64,000 nucleotides of DNA, from NCBI RefSeq assembly GCF_019966535.1, contig NZ_JAIMID010000002.1:310001-374000 (forward strand), read 5' to 3'. Both the position numbers and the translations under genes were made by a program. This DNA comes from Mesobacterium pallidum. GTDB taxonomy: Bacteria > Pseudomonadota > Alphaproteobacteria > Rhodobacterales > Rhodobacteraceae. The notes below the pieces were generated by a model. It was not told the DNA's origin. It saw only the letters and a program-made list of their open reading frames with translations, and ran no database searches. This document shows, piece after piece, positions 15,273-22,429 of this stretch. Numbering within the stretch: the stretch's first letter is position 1; every line of letters begins with the position of its first letter.

Positions 15273-15810
15273 CCTGACCCCCATCACCGCCCTTGGCGGT
15301 TCGGCCCCGCGCATCGCCCGGTTCGCCGACATGACCCTCAGCGAAAACGCCGGGCTCGCGCTGGCCTCGCTGTCGATGCCGCGCGGGGCCGCCCCGCCCG
15401 CGCCTTTCGGCCTGGCCCTGCCCGGCCCGGGCAGGCTGGTCGCGGCCCCGCCCTATGGCGCCTTCTGGATGGGCCCGGACAGTTGGATGGTGTCGGGCGA
15501 AGGCCTGGCCGAGACCGACTTTGCCGCCGCCCTCGCCGCCGAGGCGTCGGGCGCGCGGATCACCGAGCAGACGGACGGGTTCGCCGCCTTCGACATCGCC
15601 GGACCCGAGGCGGGGATCGCAGCCCTGCTGGAACGCCTGGTGAACCTGCGCCCCGAGGCCGTCGCCCCCGGTTGCGGCACGCGCACAGGATTTGAGCACA
15701 TGTCGGTTTTCATCTTGCGTCCCGCGCCGGGCCGCGTGACTCTGCTTGGCATGCGGTCCGCCGCGGCTAGCGTCTGGCACGGACTCGAGACGACCCTCGG
15801 ACGCCTTTGA
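15265..15810 (+). CDS. soxG: Sarcosine oxidase subunit gamma
   Basis: A 181-residue subunit with GcvT-like fold. The start is a GTG at 15265, supported by AAGGAG at 15250-15255 and by overlap with the soxA stop; no ATG lies near. The C-terminal part (NLRPEAVAPGCGTRTGFEHMSVFIL, GMRSAAASVWHGLETTL) matches the family's helical end. It stabilises the complex and lines the substrate cavity with alpha. SoxG is poorly conserved, so the call leans on position. Confidence 0.88.
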   Translation: MTDLTPITALGGSAPRIARFADMTLSENAGLALASLSMPRGAAPPAPFGLALPGPGRLVAAPPYGAFWMGPDSWMVSGEGLAETDFAAALAAEASGARITEQTDGFAAFDIAGPEAGIAALLERLVNLRPEAVAPGCGTRTGFEHMSVFILRPAPGRVTLLGMRSAAASVWHGLETTLGRL

Positions 15811-15901
15811 CACATCGACCGCGCCGGCCCCCTGGCCGGGCGGACCTGCAATCCCTCTCCCGCGCCGCGCGCCGGCTGCCCCCGACCACCAAGGATCCCC
15901 G

Positions 15902-16786
15902 ATGACCAAGTTCTGCCTCACCGTCACCTGCCCCTCAAAGCGCGGCATCGTCGCCGCCGTCTCGACCTTCCTCAGCAACAACGGCTGCAACATCACCGAC
16001 TCGGCCCAGTTCGATGACCCCGAGACCGGCAACTTCTTCATGCGTGTGAGCTTCGTGCCGGAAACCGGCGCCGCGCTGGCCGAGCTGGACGAGAAATTCG
16101 CCGAGGCCGCCAAGCCGCTGGACCTCGACTATGCCTTCCATGACGAGGCGACCAAGATGAAGGTCGTGATCATGGTCAGCCGTTTTGGCCACTGCCTGAA
16201 CGACCTGCTCTACCGCTGGCGCATCGGCGCCCTGCCGATCGAGATCGTGGCCGTGATCAGCAACCACATGGATTACCAGAAGGTCGTCGTGAACCACGAC
16301 ATTCCGTACTACAACATCAAGGTCACGAAAGAGAACAAGCCCCAGGCCGAGGCGGCGATCATGCAGGTGGTGACGGATACCGGGGCCGAGCTGGTGGTGC
16401 TGGCGCGTTACATGCAGATCCTTTCGGACGAGATGTGCCAGAAGATGTCCGGCCGGATCATCAACATCCACCATTCCTTCCTGCCCAGCTTCAAGGGCGC
16501 GAACCCCTACAAGCAGGCCTATGCGCGCGGGGTCAAGCTGATCGGCGCGACCTCGCATTACGTGACCGCCGACCTCGACGAGGGCCCGATCATCGAGCAG
16601 GACATCATCCGCGTCACCCATGCGCAAAGCAACGACGATTACGTGTCGCTTGGCCGGGATGTTGAGGCGCAGGTGCTGGCACGGGCGATCCATGCCCATG
16701 CCCATCACCGGGCCTTCCTCAATGGCAACAAGACGGTGGTTTTCCCGGCCTCGCCCGGCAGCTATTCGTCCGAAAAGATGGGCTGA
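15902..16786 (+). CDS. purU: Formyltetrahydrofolate deformylase
   Basis: A 294-residue hydrolase that releases formate and THF from 10-formyl-THF. Residues 1-85 form an ACT domain (CLTVTCPSKRGIVAAVSTFL, NNGCNITDSAQFDD). The rest is a formyltransferase fold (VIMVSRFGHCLNDLLYRWRIG, MSGRIINIHHSFLPSFKGANPY). The catalytic residues of the family are visible: Asn-Ile-His in NIHHSFLPS and Asp in ADLDEGPIIEQD. Ending a sox operon with purU is standard and recycles the folate loaded by SoxA. The 91-bp gap from soxG has no other gene, and an AAGGAT site precedes the ATG. Confidence 0.94.
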   Translation: MTKFCLTVTCPSKRGIVAAVSTFLSNNGCNITDSAQFDDPETGNFFMRVSFVPETGAALAELDEKFAEAAKPLDLDYAFHDEATKMKVVIMVSRFGHCLNDLLYRWRIGALPIEIVAVISNHMDYQKVVVNHDIPYYNIKVTKENKPQAEAAIMQVVTDTGAELVVLARYMQILSDEMCQKMSGRIINIHHSFLPSFKGANPYKQAYARGVKLIGATSHYVTADLDEGPIIEQDIIRVTHAQSNDDYVSLGRDVEAQVLARAIHAHAHHRAFLNGNKTVVFPASPGSYSSEKMG

Positions 16787-16800
16787 ATGCCCTCTGCCCT

Positions 16801-16819
16801 GCGCCGTGTTCTGCGGCGC
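16801..16819. terminator. Hairpin between convergent purU and CBS genes
   Basis: GCGCCG (16801-16806) pairs with CGGCGC (16814-16819) around a 7-nt loop, midway in the 47-bp gap between two converging stops. It lacks a T-run, so it is a plausible but weak shared terminator. Confidence 0.45.
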
Positions 16820-16833
16820 GGGGCAACCCCGGC

Positions 16834-17226
16834 CTAGCCGAGGTCGAGGAAGGCGCGCAGCAGGTCTTCGCGCGTCAGCAGGCCGACAAGCCGCCCCGCC
16901 TCGGTCACCGGGTAGGCACGGAAGGGCTGCGACTGGAAGGTCTCGGCCGCCGCGATGATGTCGAGATCGGCGGGCAGGCCGACCACGGCCTGGCTCATGT
17001 GGTCCTGCACCGTGCCCGACCATTGGCGGTAGTAGCTGGCGTTCAGGGCCGCGCCAAAGCAATCCTTGGGCGACAGGACTCCCAAAAGCTCTCCCGTCCC
17101 GTCGCAGATGCAGGCCAGCGGCTGGCCAGAGGCGGTGAGCCGCGCGATGGCCTCGCGCATCGGCGTCTCCGGCGCCAGCCGCAGCACATCGCGGGTCAGG
17201 ATGGCGGCGATCTCGCGCTCAGCCAT
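16834..17226 (-). CDS. CBS-domain protein at the end of the nqr operon
   Basis: A 130-residue stand-alone pair of CBS motifs. The first is ILTRDVLRLAPETPMREAIARL with GELLGVLSPKDCF. The second is VQDHMSQAVVGLPADLDIIAAA with GRLVGLLTREDLLRAFLDL. Such Bateman modules bind adenine nucleotides or NAD(H) and act as energy sensors on a partner. The ATG at 17226 (MAEREIA) lies inside the nqrM stop region and gives an 8-bp overlap, so it is translationally coupled to the Nqr genes. Regulation or assembly of the Nqr complex is an inference from position. The longer reading to 17283 has a compositionally poor start and was dropped. Confidence 0.8.
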   Translation of the reverse strand: MAEREIAAILTRDVLRLAPETPMREAIARLTASGQPLACICDGTGELLGVLSPKDCFGAALNASYYRQWSGTVQDHMSQAVVGLPADLDIIAAAETFQSQPFRAYPVTEAGRLVGLLTREDLLRAFLDLG

Positions 17227-17386
17227 GGGTCTTGGCCTTCTGGCGGCGCGGGCAGACCTCGCATGCGCCGGCGCAGGAGGCAAGCCCGCCGCAGCTGTCG
17301 CTGGGCGGCCGGCCGGTGAGCATCAGGCCAAGGGCGAGGCCGCCGATGGCCAGCAGGAACAGGGCGAAGACCAACAGCAGTTCCAT
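17219..17386 (-). CDS. nqrM: NqrM-like maturation factor (short gene)
   Basis: A 55-residue protein: one N-terminal membrane helix (LLLVFALFLLAIGGLALGLM), then SCGGLASCAGACEVC with four closely spaced cysteines and a basic tail. This is the pattern of the (Na+)-NQR maturation protein NqrM, a small membrane protein with four conserved Cys needed to insert the iron centre between NqrD and NqrE. It starts 3 nt after apbE and overlaps the CBS gene by 8 bp. The call rests on the helix, the Cys cluster and the position next to apbE, exactly where nqrM normally sits. Confidence 0.85.
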   Translation of the reverse strand: MELLLVFALFLLAIGGLALGLMLTGRPPSDSCGGLASCAGACEVCPRRQKAKTHG

Positions 17387-17389
17387 CGC

Positions 17390-18367
17390 TCAGGTCCTTT
17401 CGATCAGGTCGGGCATCAGCCCCGTGGCGACCAGCTTGGGCGCATCGCTGCCGGCGAGGATCAGGAGCGCGTCGAGGTCATGCGCCTCGGCCAGCCCCCG
17501 CGCGCCGTCGGCCCCCGCCGCCATCAGCGCGGTGGCCCAGCCGTCCGCCTCCATCGCCGTGTCCGCCCGCAACGTGACCGACAGCAGCGCGCTGGCCCGT
17601 GGTCCGGCGGCGTCCGGCGCGATGATGTGGCCGTAGGTCCGGTCGGCGAAATCGTAGCCGTTCACCTTGTTGCCCGAGGTGGCGAGGGCGCCGTCTATTC
17701 TGAGAACGGCCAGGAGGCCCGTGCCTCCGGCGCGCGGGTCCTCGACCCCGGCGCGCCAGGCACGGCCCTCGGGGTGGCGGCCCCAGGCGGTGACCTCTCC
17801 GCCGAACTCGATGAATCCCGACGCGACCCCGTGTCCCTGCGCCAACGTGGCGAGCCTGTCCAGCGCGTAGCCCTTGGCGATCCCGCAGGGGTCGAAGGTC
17901 GCGCCGGATACCGCCTTGACCAGCCGCGCGCCGTCGAGGCCGACCTGCCGCCAGTCGGGCCGGTCCGAGCCCTCGGTGATCGGCCCGAACCCGTAGCGTG
18001 CCACCAGCGGTCCCACCGTGGGGTCGAACTGGCCGCCGCTCGCCTCAGCGATTTTCAACGCCGATTGCGCGACCGCCGTAAGGTCCGGGCCAGCCGCGAC
18101 CTCCCCGGCCGCGCGGTTGAAGGCGCTGACACTGCTGTCCGCGCGCCAGGGCGATAGCGCGGCGTCAAGGCCCGCGAGCAGGTCCGCAGCCTGCGCGGCG
18201 AAGGCGTCCGGCACCACATTGTCCGGCAAGCTCGCCGTCCAGCTTGTGCCGAAGGCAAGGCCCGAGGCGCGCACCAGCGGCGCCGCCCGCCCGATCACGG
18301 GGGTCAGCGCCAGCGCGCCGCCCAAGGCCAGCATGCGGCGCCTTGAAAAGGTCGTCTGGTGTCTCAT
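17390..18367 (-). CDS. apbE: FAD:protein FMN transferase
   Basis: A 325-residue periplasmic flavin transferase that attaches FMN through a phosphoester to Thr or Ser of target subunits such as NqrB and NqrC. The N terminus (FSRRRMLALGGALALTPVIG) looks like a Tat-type or lipoprotein-like export signal. Family motifs are FGTSWTASL, LSPWRADSSVSAFNRA, FDPCGIAKGYALDRLA and NGYDFADRTYGHIIAPDA. The last two hold the FAD- and Mg-binding residues. It sits 4 nt after nqrF. Its only obvious local target is NqrC, since the NqrB here has no acceptor motif. Confidence 0.92.
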   Translation of the reverse strand: MRHQTTFSRRRMLALGGALALTPVIGRAAPLVRASGLAFGTSWTASLPDNVVPDAFAAQAADLLAGLDAALSPWRADSSVSAFNRAAGEVAAGPDLTAVAQSALKIAEASGGQFDPTVGPLVARYGFGPITEGSDRPDWRQVGLDGARLVKAVSGATFDPCGIAKGYALDRLATLAQGHGVASGFIEFGGEVTAWGRHPEGRAWRAGVEDPRAGGTGLLAVLRIDGALATSGNKVNGYDFADRTYGHIIAPDAAGPRASALLSVTLRADTAMEADGWATALMAAGADGARGLAEAHDLDALLILAGSDAPKLVATGLMPDLIERT

Positions 18368-18371
18368 CGCC

Positions 18372-19592
18372 TCACCCTCCGAAATCGTCGTTATAGATCA
18401 TGTGCCGTTCCACCCCCAGCTTGCGCAGGGTCGAAATCACCGCCGAGATCATCAGCGGCGGGCCGCACAGGTAGTATTCGCAGGCCTCGGGCGCGGGATG
18501 GCCGGCCATGTGCCGTTCCAGCACCGAATGGATGAAGCCGGTCGGCCCCTGCCATCGGTCGCCCGGACCCGGGTCCGACAGCGCTGGCACCCAGGTGAAG
18601 TTCGGATGGGCCGCGTGGATGGCCTCGAACTCCTCGACATAGAACAGGTCCGCCACCGTGCGCGCGCCGTAAAAGTAGGTGATCTTGCGGCCGGTGCCGA
18701 GGCCAACCTGCTCGTGCACCATCGACCGTAGCGGCGCCATGCCGACGCCGCCGCCCACCAGCACGATATCGCGGGCGGTGTCCTGTACGTGGAACTCGCC
18801 GAAGGGGCCCGAGACCTCGACCCGGTCGCCGGGCGTGCGCGAGAACAGCCAGGACGACACGAGGCCCGGCGGCACCGTCCGTTCCTGCCCCGCCGGCGGC
18901 ACCGCGAGGCGGATGTTGAAGACGAGCGTGCCCGCATCCTCGGGCCGGTTGGCGACGGAATAGGCGCGGGTCACCGGCGCGTCCGAGCGGGCCGTCAGCC
19001 CCGCCCAGCCGGCATGGTCCCAGGCCAGCGCATGGGCCGGGTCGATGGCGATGTCCCGGAAGGCAATGTCATAGGCCGGGGCAGTCAGCTGCATGAAGCC
19101 GCCGGCGCGGAACGGGATCTCGCGCGGCGCGGTCGGGCGCAGCACCAGCTCGCGAATGAGCGGCGCCATCATGCGGTTCGACACCACCTCGCAGGGGAAG
19201 GTCTCGGCCGCGAGAATGTCGCCGGGGACGGTGACCGCGACGTCTCCGCCCAGCACCAGCTGACACGCGAGGCGCAGGTTGGCGCGGCGCTCGGCGGCCG
19301 AGAGCAGCCCCCTCTCGGTCGGTTGCAGCGCGTTGCAGCCCGGCCCCGTCGCCGTGACGCGGCAGAGCCCGCAGGTGCCGCTGCCGCCGCAGCCCGCCGG
19401 GATCGGCAGGCCCGCGCTGTGCAGCGTGGACAGCAGCGTCTCTCCCTGCCGCGCGGTGATCGGCGGGCCGTCGTTGACCGTGACCGCGCTGGCCCCGCGC
19501 GGCGCCCAGGCGGCGCGGGCCGCCAGTAGCCCGAGGCTGAGCAGCAGCACCAGCGCGATCATGATGCCTGAGCCGATGAGGATCTCGGTCAT
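18372..19592 (-). CDS. nqrF: Na+-NQR subunit F, NADH-oxidising flavoprotein
   Basis: A 406-residue entry subunit of the complex. An N-terminal membrane helix (GSGIMIALVLLLSLGLLAAR) is followed by a [2Fe-2S] ferredoxin domain with Cys68, Cys74, Cys77 and Cys110 (AGCGGSGTCGLC, LRLACQ). The FAD-binding RAYSVANRP begins at 209. The NAD-binding lobe carries LVGGGVGMAPLRSMV and ends in YNDDFGG, the usual NqrF tail. It takes hydride from NADH and passes electrons through FAD to the 2Fe-2S centre. Length is typical. It overlaps nqrE by 4 bp. Confidence 0.94.
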   Translation of the reverse strand: MTEILIGSGIMIALVLLLSLGLLAARAAWAPRGASAVTVNDGPPITARQGETLLSTLHSAGLPIPAGCGGSGTCGLCRVTATGPGCNALQPTERGLLSAAERRANLRLACQLVLGGDVAVTVPGDILAAETFPCEVVSNRMMAPLIRELVLRPTAPREIPFRAGGFMQLTAPAYDIAFRDIAIDPAHALAWDHAGWAGLTARSDAPVTRAYSVANRPEDAGTLVFNIRLAVPPAGQERTVPPGLVSSWLFSRTPGDRVEVSGPFGEFHVQDTARDIVLVGGGVGMAPLRSMVHEQVGLGTGRKITYFYGARTVADLFYVEEFEAIHAAHPNFTWVPALSDPGPGDRWQGPTGFIHSVLERHMAGHPAPEACEYYLCGPPLMISAVISTLRKLGVERHMIYNDDFGG

Positions 19593-20200
19593 GACGCCCC
19601 CATCTGCGCAAAGGCGGAAAAGCCCAGCGCCAGCATGCCCGTGAGCAGGAAGGCGACGCCGAGACCCCGCAGCCCCGCCGGCAAGTCGGCATAGGCCAGC
19701 CGCGTGCGGATCGCGGCCAGCAGGACCACGGCCAGCGCGAAGCCGGCCCCGGCGCCGAGGCCGAAGACGGTGCTTTCGGCCAGGTCATAGCGCCGCTCGA
19801 CCATGAAGAGGCTGCCGGCCAGGATCGCGCATTGCACGGTCAAGAGAGGCAGGAAGGACCCGAAGGCCGCGTGGATCGTCGGCACGAAGCGTTGCAGCAG
19901 GATTTCCAGCAATTGCACCGTCGCCGCGATCACGCCGATGAAGGCCAGCAGCGCGAGGTAGCTGAGGTCGATCGCCGGGTAGCCCGCCCAGCCCCAGGCG
20001 CCGGGGGCCAGCAGCAGGTCGTAGACCAGCCGGTTCAGCGGCACGGTCAGCCCCATGACAAAGGTCACGGCCACGCCGAGGCCCAGCGCCGTCTCGACCC
20101 GCCGCGACAGCGCAAGGAATGTGCAGAGGCCCAGGAAGAACGACAGCGGCATGTTCTCGACGAACATCGACCGCAGGAAAAGGGCGAACAGATCGCTCAT
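19589..20200 (-). CDS. nqrE: Na+-NQR subunit E
   Basis: A 203-residue inner-membrane subunit with six predicted helices. It shows the RnfA/NqrE signature: FVENMPLSFFLGLCTFLALSRR near the N terminus (a Cys in the first helix pair) and LPLLTVQCAILAGSLFMV in the middle (second Cys). In the family these Cys residues with those of NqrD hold the iron centre inside the membrane. FGLGAGAGFALAVVLLAAI and GVAFLLTGMLALGFSAF close the fold. Four-base overlaps link it to nqrF and nqrD. Confidence 0.92.
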   Translation of the reverse strand: MSDLFALFLRSMFVENMPLSFFLGLCTFLALSRRVETALGLGVAVTFVMGLTVPLNRLVYDLLLAPGAWGWAGYPAIDLSYLALLAFIGVIAATVQLLEILLQRFVPTIHAAFGSFLPLLTVQCAILAGSLFMVERRYDLAESTVFGLGAGAGFALAVVLLAAIRTRLAYADLPAGLRGLGVAFLLTGMLALGFSAFAQMGAS

Positions 20201-20856
20201 TCCGCCGCCTCCGGGTGGTCGGGGGGCTGGTGGGAGAGTGGCTCGGCCTGCTCGGGGAGGATCGTGCGGATCGCCCAGACGGCGAGGCCCAAGAGGAAGA
20301 AGGCGCTGGGGGCCAGCAGCATGAGGTTCAGGGGCGTGTACCAGCCGCCGGTCTCCACCGTCGGCAGCACCGGCCAGCCCATCAGGCTGCCCTTGCCAAA
20401 GATCTCGCGGATGGACCCGATCACGACCAGGATCAGCGAATAGCCGAAGCCATTGCCGGCCGCATCGACCACGGAGGGCAGCACTGGATTGCTGCGCGCA
20501 AAACTTTCGGTCCGGCCAAGGACGAGGCAGTTTGTGGTGATCAGGCTGACGAAGACCGACAGCCGCTGGCTGATGTCGAAGAGATACGCCTGCAACACCT
20601 GGTCGATCACGATCACCAGAGAGGCAACGATGAGGATCTGCACGATCAGCCGGATGCTGACCGGAATATGCTGGCGGATCAGGCTGATGGCCGCCGCCGA
20701 GAGCACCAGCACCACGGTCAGCGACACCGACATGGTCAGCGCCGTGTCGAGCGAGGTGGTGACGGCGAGCGCCGAGCAGATGCCGAGGATCTGCAGCGTC
20801 ACCGGGTTCTCGTGGATCAGCGGGGTCAGGAAGGTCTGGCGCAGCGGGGGACGCAT
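20197..20856 (-). CDS. nqrD: Na+-NQR subunit D
   Basis: A 219-residue membrane subunit, paralogous to NqrE but in opposite topology. PVTLQILGICSALAVTTSLD with its Cys and VFVSLITTNCLVLGRTESFA with the second Cys are the conserved half-sites for the membrane iron centre. NPVLPSVVDAAGNGFGYS and SAFFLLGLAVWAIRTILPEQ complete the match. The N terminus MRPPLRQTFLTPLIHENPV is typical. The gap to nqrC is 3 nt. Confidence 0.92.
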   Translation of the reverse strand: MRPPLRQTFLTPLIHENPVTLQILGICSALAVTTSLDTALTMSVSLTVVLVLSAAAISLIRQHIPVSIRLIVQILIVASLVIVIDQVLQAYLFDISQRLSVFVSLITTNCLVLGRTESFARSNPVLPSVVDAAGNGFGYSLILVVIGSIREIFGKGSLMGWPVLPTVETGGWYTPLNLMLLAPSAFFLLGLAVWAIRTILPEQAEPLSHQPPDHPEAAE

Positions 20857-20859
20857 GGG

Positions 20860-21654
20860 TCAGAACTCCTGCCGCCGGATCGCGTCGATGACCGCGCCGT
20901 AGCCGTTATCGCCCAGCCAGAAGCGCACCATCTGCGTGACCCCGCGCCCGGTGCGGCTGGCGCCGGTGATGCCGTCGACCTCGTAGGGCGATACGGACGG
21001 CCCGCGCGCCACGGCGAATTTCATCGTGCCGGCGGGGTCGCGGACCTCGGTCCCGGCCCAGCCCGATTGCCAGGCCTCTTCCTCGATCCGGGCGCCAAGG
21101 CCGGGGGTCTCGGATTGCCGCGTCACGGTGAGGCCGGCGATGGTGTTCATGTCACCCGAAAGGGCGATCATCGCCTCAAGCGGGCCGTTGTAGCCGGCGC
21201 CGATCAGGGGGAAGATCACCGTTTCCACCCGGCCCTCGCGGCGCACGATGTAGACCTGCACGTAGCGCGGGCGGGCGCCGATCCCGGCGATGTCGGTCTC
21301 GGGGTCGAGCGCGATGTAATTGGCCGGGTCCTGCAAGGCGGCGTCCAGCGTCTCGGGCGTCACGTCCCGCGCGGCCATGCCGGTCTCGAGGTCGACGACG
21401 ACGGTCGCCAGGTCTCCGCCCGTAGCCAGCAGATCACGCATGCCGGGGATGGCGCTGACCAGCGCCTCAAGCCGCAGCTGGGTTTCGGCCGCGCGGTTGG
21501 CGGCCTGGATCGGGCGCAGGACGACCGTCGCGCCGGTCACGAAGACCGAGCAGACCGCGGCGACGAGCATCGCGACGAAGATCGTCTTGCCCCGGTCGTC
21601 GTTCGGCCGGGCAAGGAAGCCGCGCCAGAGCGCGAGGGGGGAGCGGTCAGCCAT
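20860..21654 (-). CDS. nqrC: Na+-NQR subunit C, covalent FMN carrier
   Basis: A 264-residue protein with one N-terminal helix (TIFVAMLVAAVCSVFVTGAT) and a periplasmic FMN-binding domain. Typical segments are YVQVYIVRREGRVETVIFPL, NTIAGLTVTRQSETPGLG and YEVDGITGASRTGRGVTQM. The flavinylation motif is TGAS at 230-233, so Ser233 replaces the Thr that carries FMN in Vibrio NqrC. Ser is tolerated in some ApbE target motifs. The start at 21654 (MADRSPLALW) is chosen because the longer reading enters nqrB; it overlaps nqrB by 8 bp. Confidence 0.9.
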   Translation of the reverse strand: MADRSPLALWRGFLARPNDDRGKTIFVAMLVAAVCSVFVTGATVVLRPIQAANRAAETQLRLEALVSAIPGMRDLLATGGDLATVVVDLETGMAARDVTPETLDAALQDPANYIALDPETDIAGIGARPRYVQVYIVRREGRVETVIFPLIGAGYNGPLEAMIALSGDMNTIAGLTVTRQSETPGLGARIEEEAWQSGWAGTEVRDPAGTMKFAVARGPSVSPYEVDGITGASRTGRGVTQMVRFWLGDNGYGAVIDAIRRQEF

Positions 21655-22429
21655 GGTGTCGTCTCCGTCGGCTGCGCCACGCAAGCAGCGCGAGTTCGTC
21701 CAGCAGGGGGGCGGCAAGGTTGGCCAGCAGCGCGGCGCTGAGCGCGACCTGCAAGGCGCTGGCGCTGGTCCAGGCGCCCAGGAACAGCGCGACCAGCCCA
21801 CCGTAAAGCAGCCCCTGTCCCCAGCGGCCGGATTGGGTCGAAGCGGATGTGACCGGATCGCAGACCAGCAGTGCCATCGGCGCGAGGATCGCAGGCGCCA
21901 CAAAGGGGTCGAGCACCGGCAGCCCAGCCAGCGCGGCGAAGGTCAGCGCGATGGCCGCGCCGCCGATGAGGCGCATGGAGTAGAGACCGAAGGCGAGCGC
22001 CACGACCAGCGTGCCCAGCGCGCCCCAGGCCGCGGGGATCGCGAGATCCGGCCAGGGCGCGGCGGGGTAGCCGAAGCCGAGGAAGGCCACGGCGACCGTC
22101 GCCGGATGCAGGATGTTGCGGCCCCAGCCGCCGAACACCAGCTCTCCGATCACCACGCCGAAGCTGGCGCCAAGGACAAATGCGACGGGGCCAAGGCCGG
22201 TTGGGGCGAGCATGGCGATGGCGAGTGCCGTGACGATGCCTGCCAGCGAGGGCGGCTGTGCGCGGATCATGAGGAAGATGAGCTGCCAGCCGTAAACCAC
22301 GGCCAGTGCGGACAAAAGCCGCAACAGGCCGTCGCCGCGCATGGCCATCAGCCAGGTCGCGGCCAGTGGCGCCATTGCGAGCACGAGCACCAGCGCCACC
22401 GTCTCGCGCGACCACAGACCCCGGATCAT
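21647..22429 (-). CDS. nqrB: Short Na+-NQR subunit B without visible FMN-attachment motif
   Basis: A 260-residue membrane protein clearly of the NqrB/RnfD family: LVFGGWGRNILHPATVAVAF at 97-116 and CDPVTSASTQSGRWGQGLLY at 190-209, with about eight hydrophobic helices between. Family NqrB is usually about 400 residues. Here the N-terminal extension is missing, and so is the stretch between the GRN..HP and DPV segments that carries the S/T-G-A-T acceptor for covalent FMN. Only AAPWPDLAIPAAWGALG bridges the gap. No [ST]GA[ST] occurs anywhere in the protein. The frame is open and coding throughout, flanked by 4- and 8-bp overlaps, so this is not a frameshift artefact in an obvious way. The start is the ATG at 22429. 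Confidence 0.85.
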   Translation of the reverse strand: MIRGLWSRETVALVLVLAMAPLAATWLMAMRGDGLLRLLSALAVVYGWQLIFLMIRAQPPSLAGIVTALAIAMLAPTGLGPVAFVLGASFGVVIGELVFGGWGRNILHPATVAVAFLGFGYPAAPWPDLAIPAAWGALGTLVVALAFGLYSMRLIGGAAIALTFAALAGLPVLDPFVAPAILAPMALLVCDPVTSASTQSGRWGQGLLYGGLVALFLGAWTSASALQVALSAALLANLAAPLLDELALLAWRSRRRRHHG

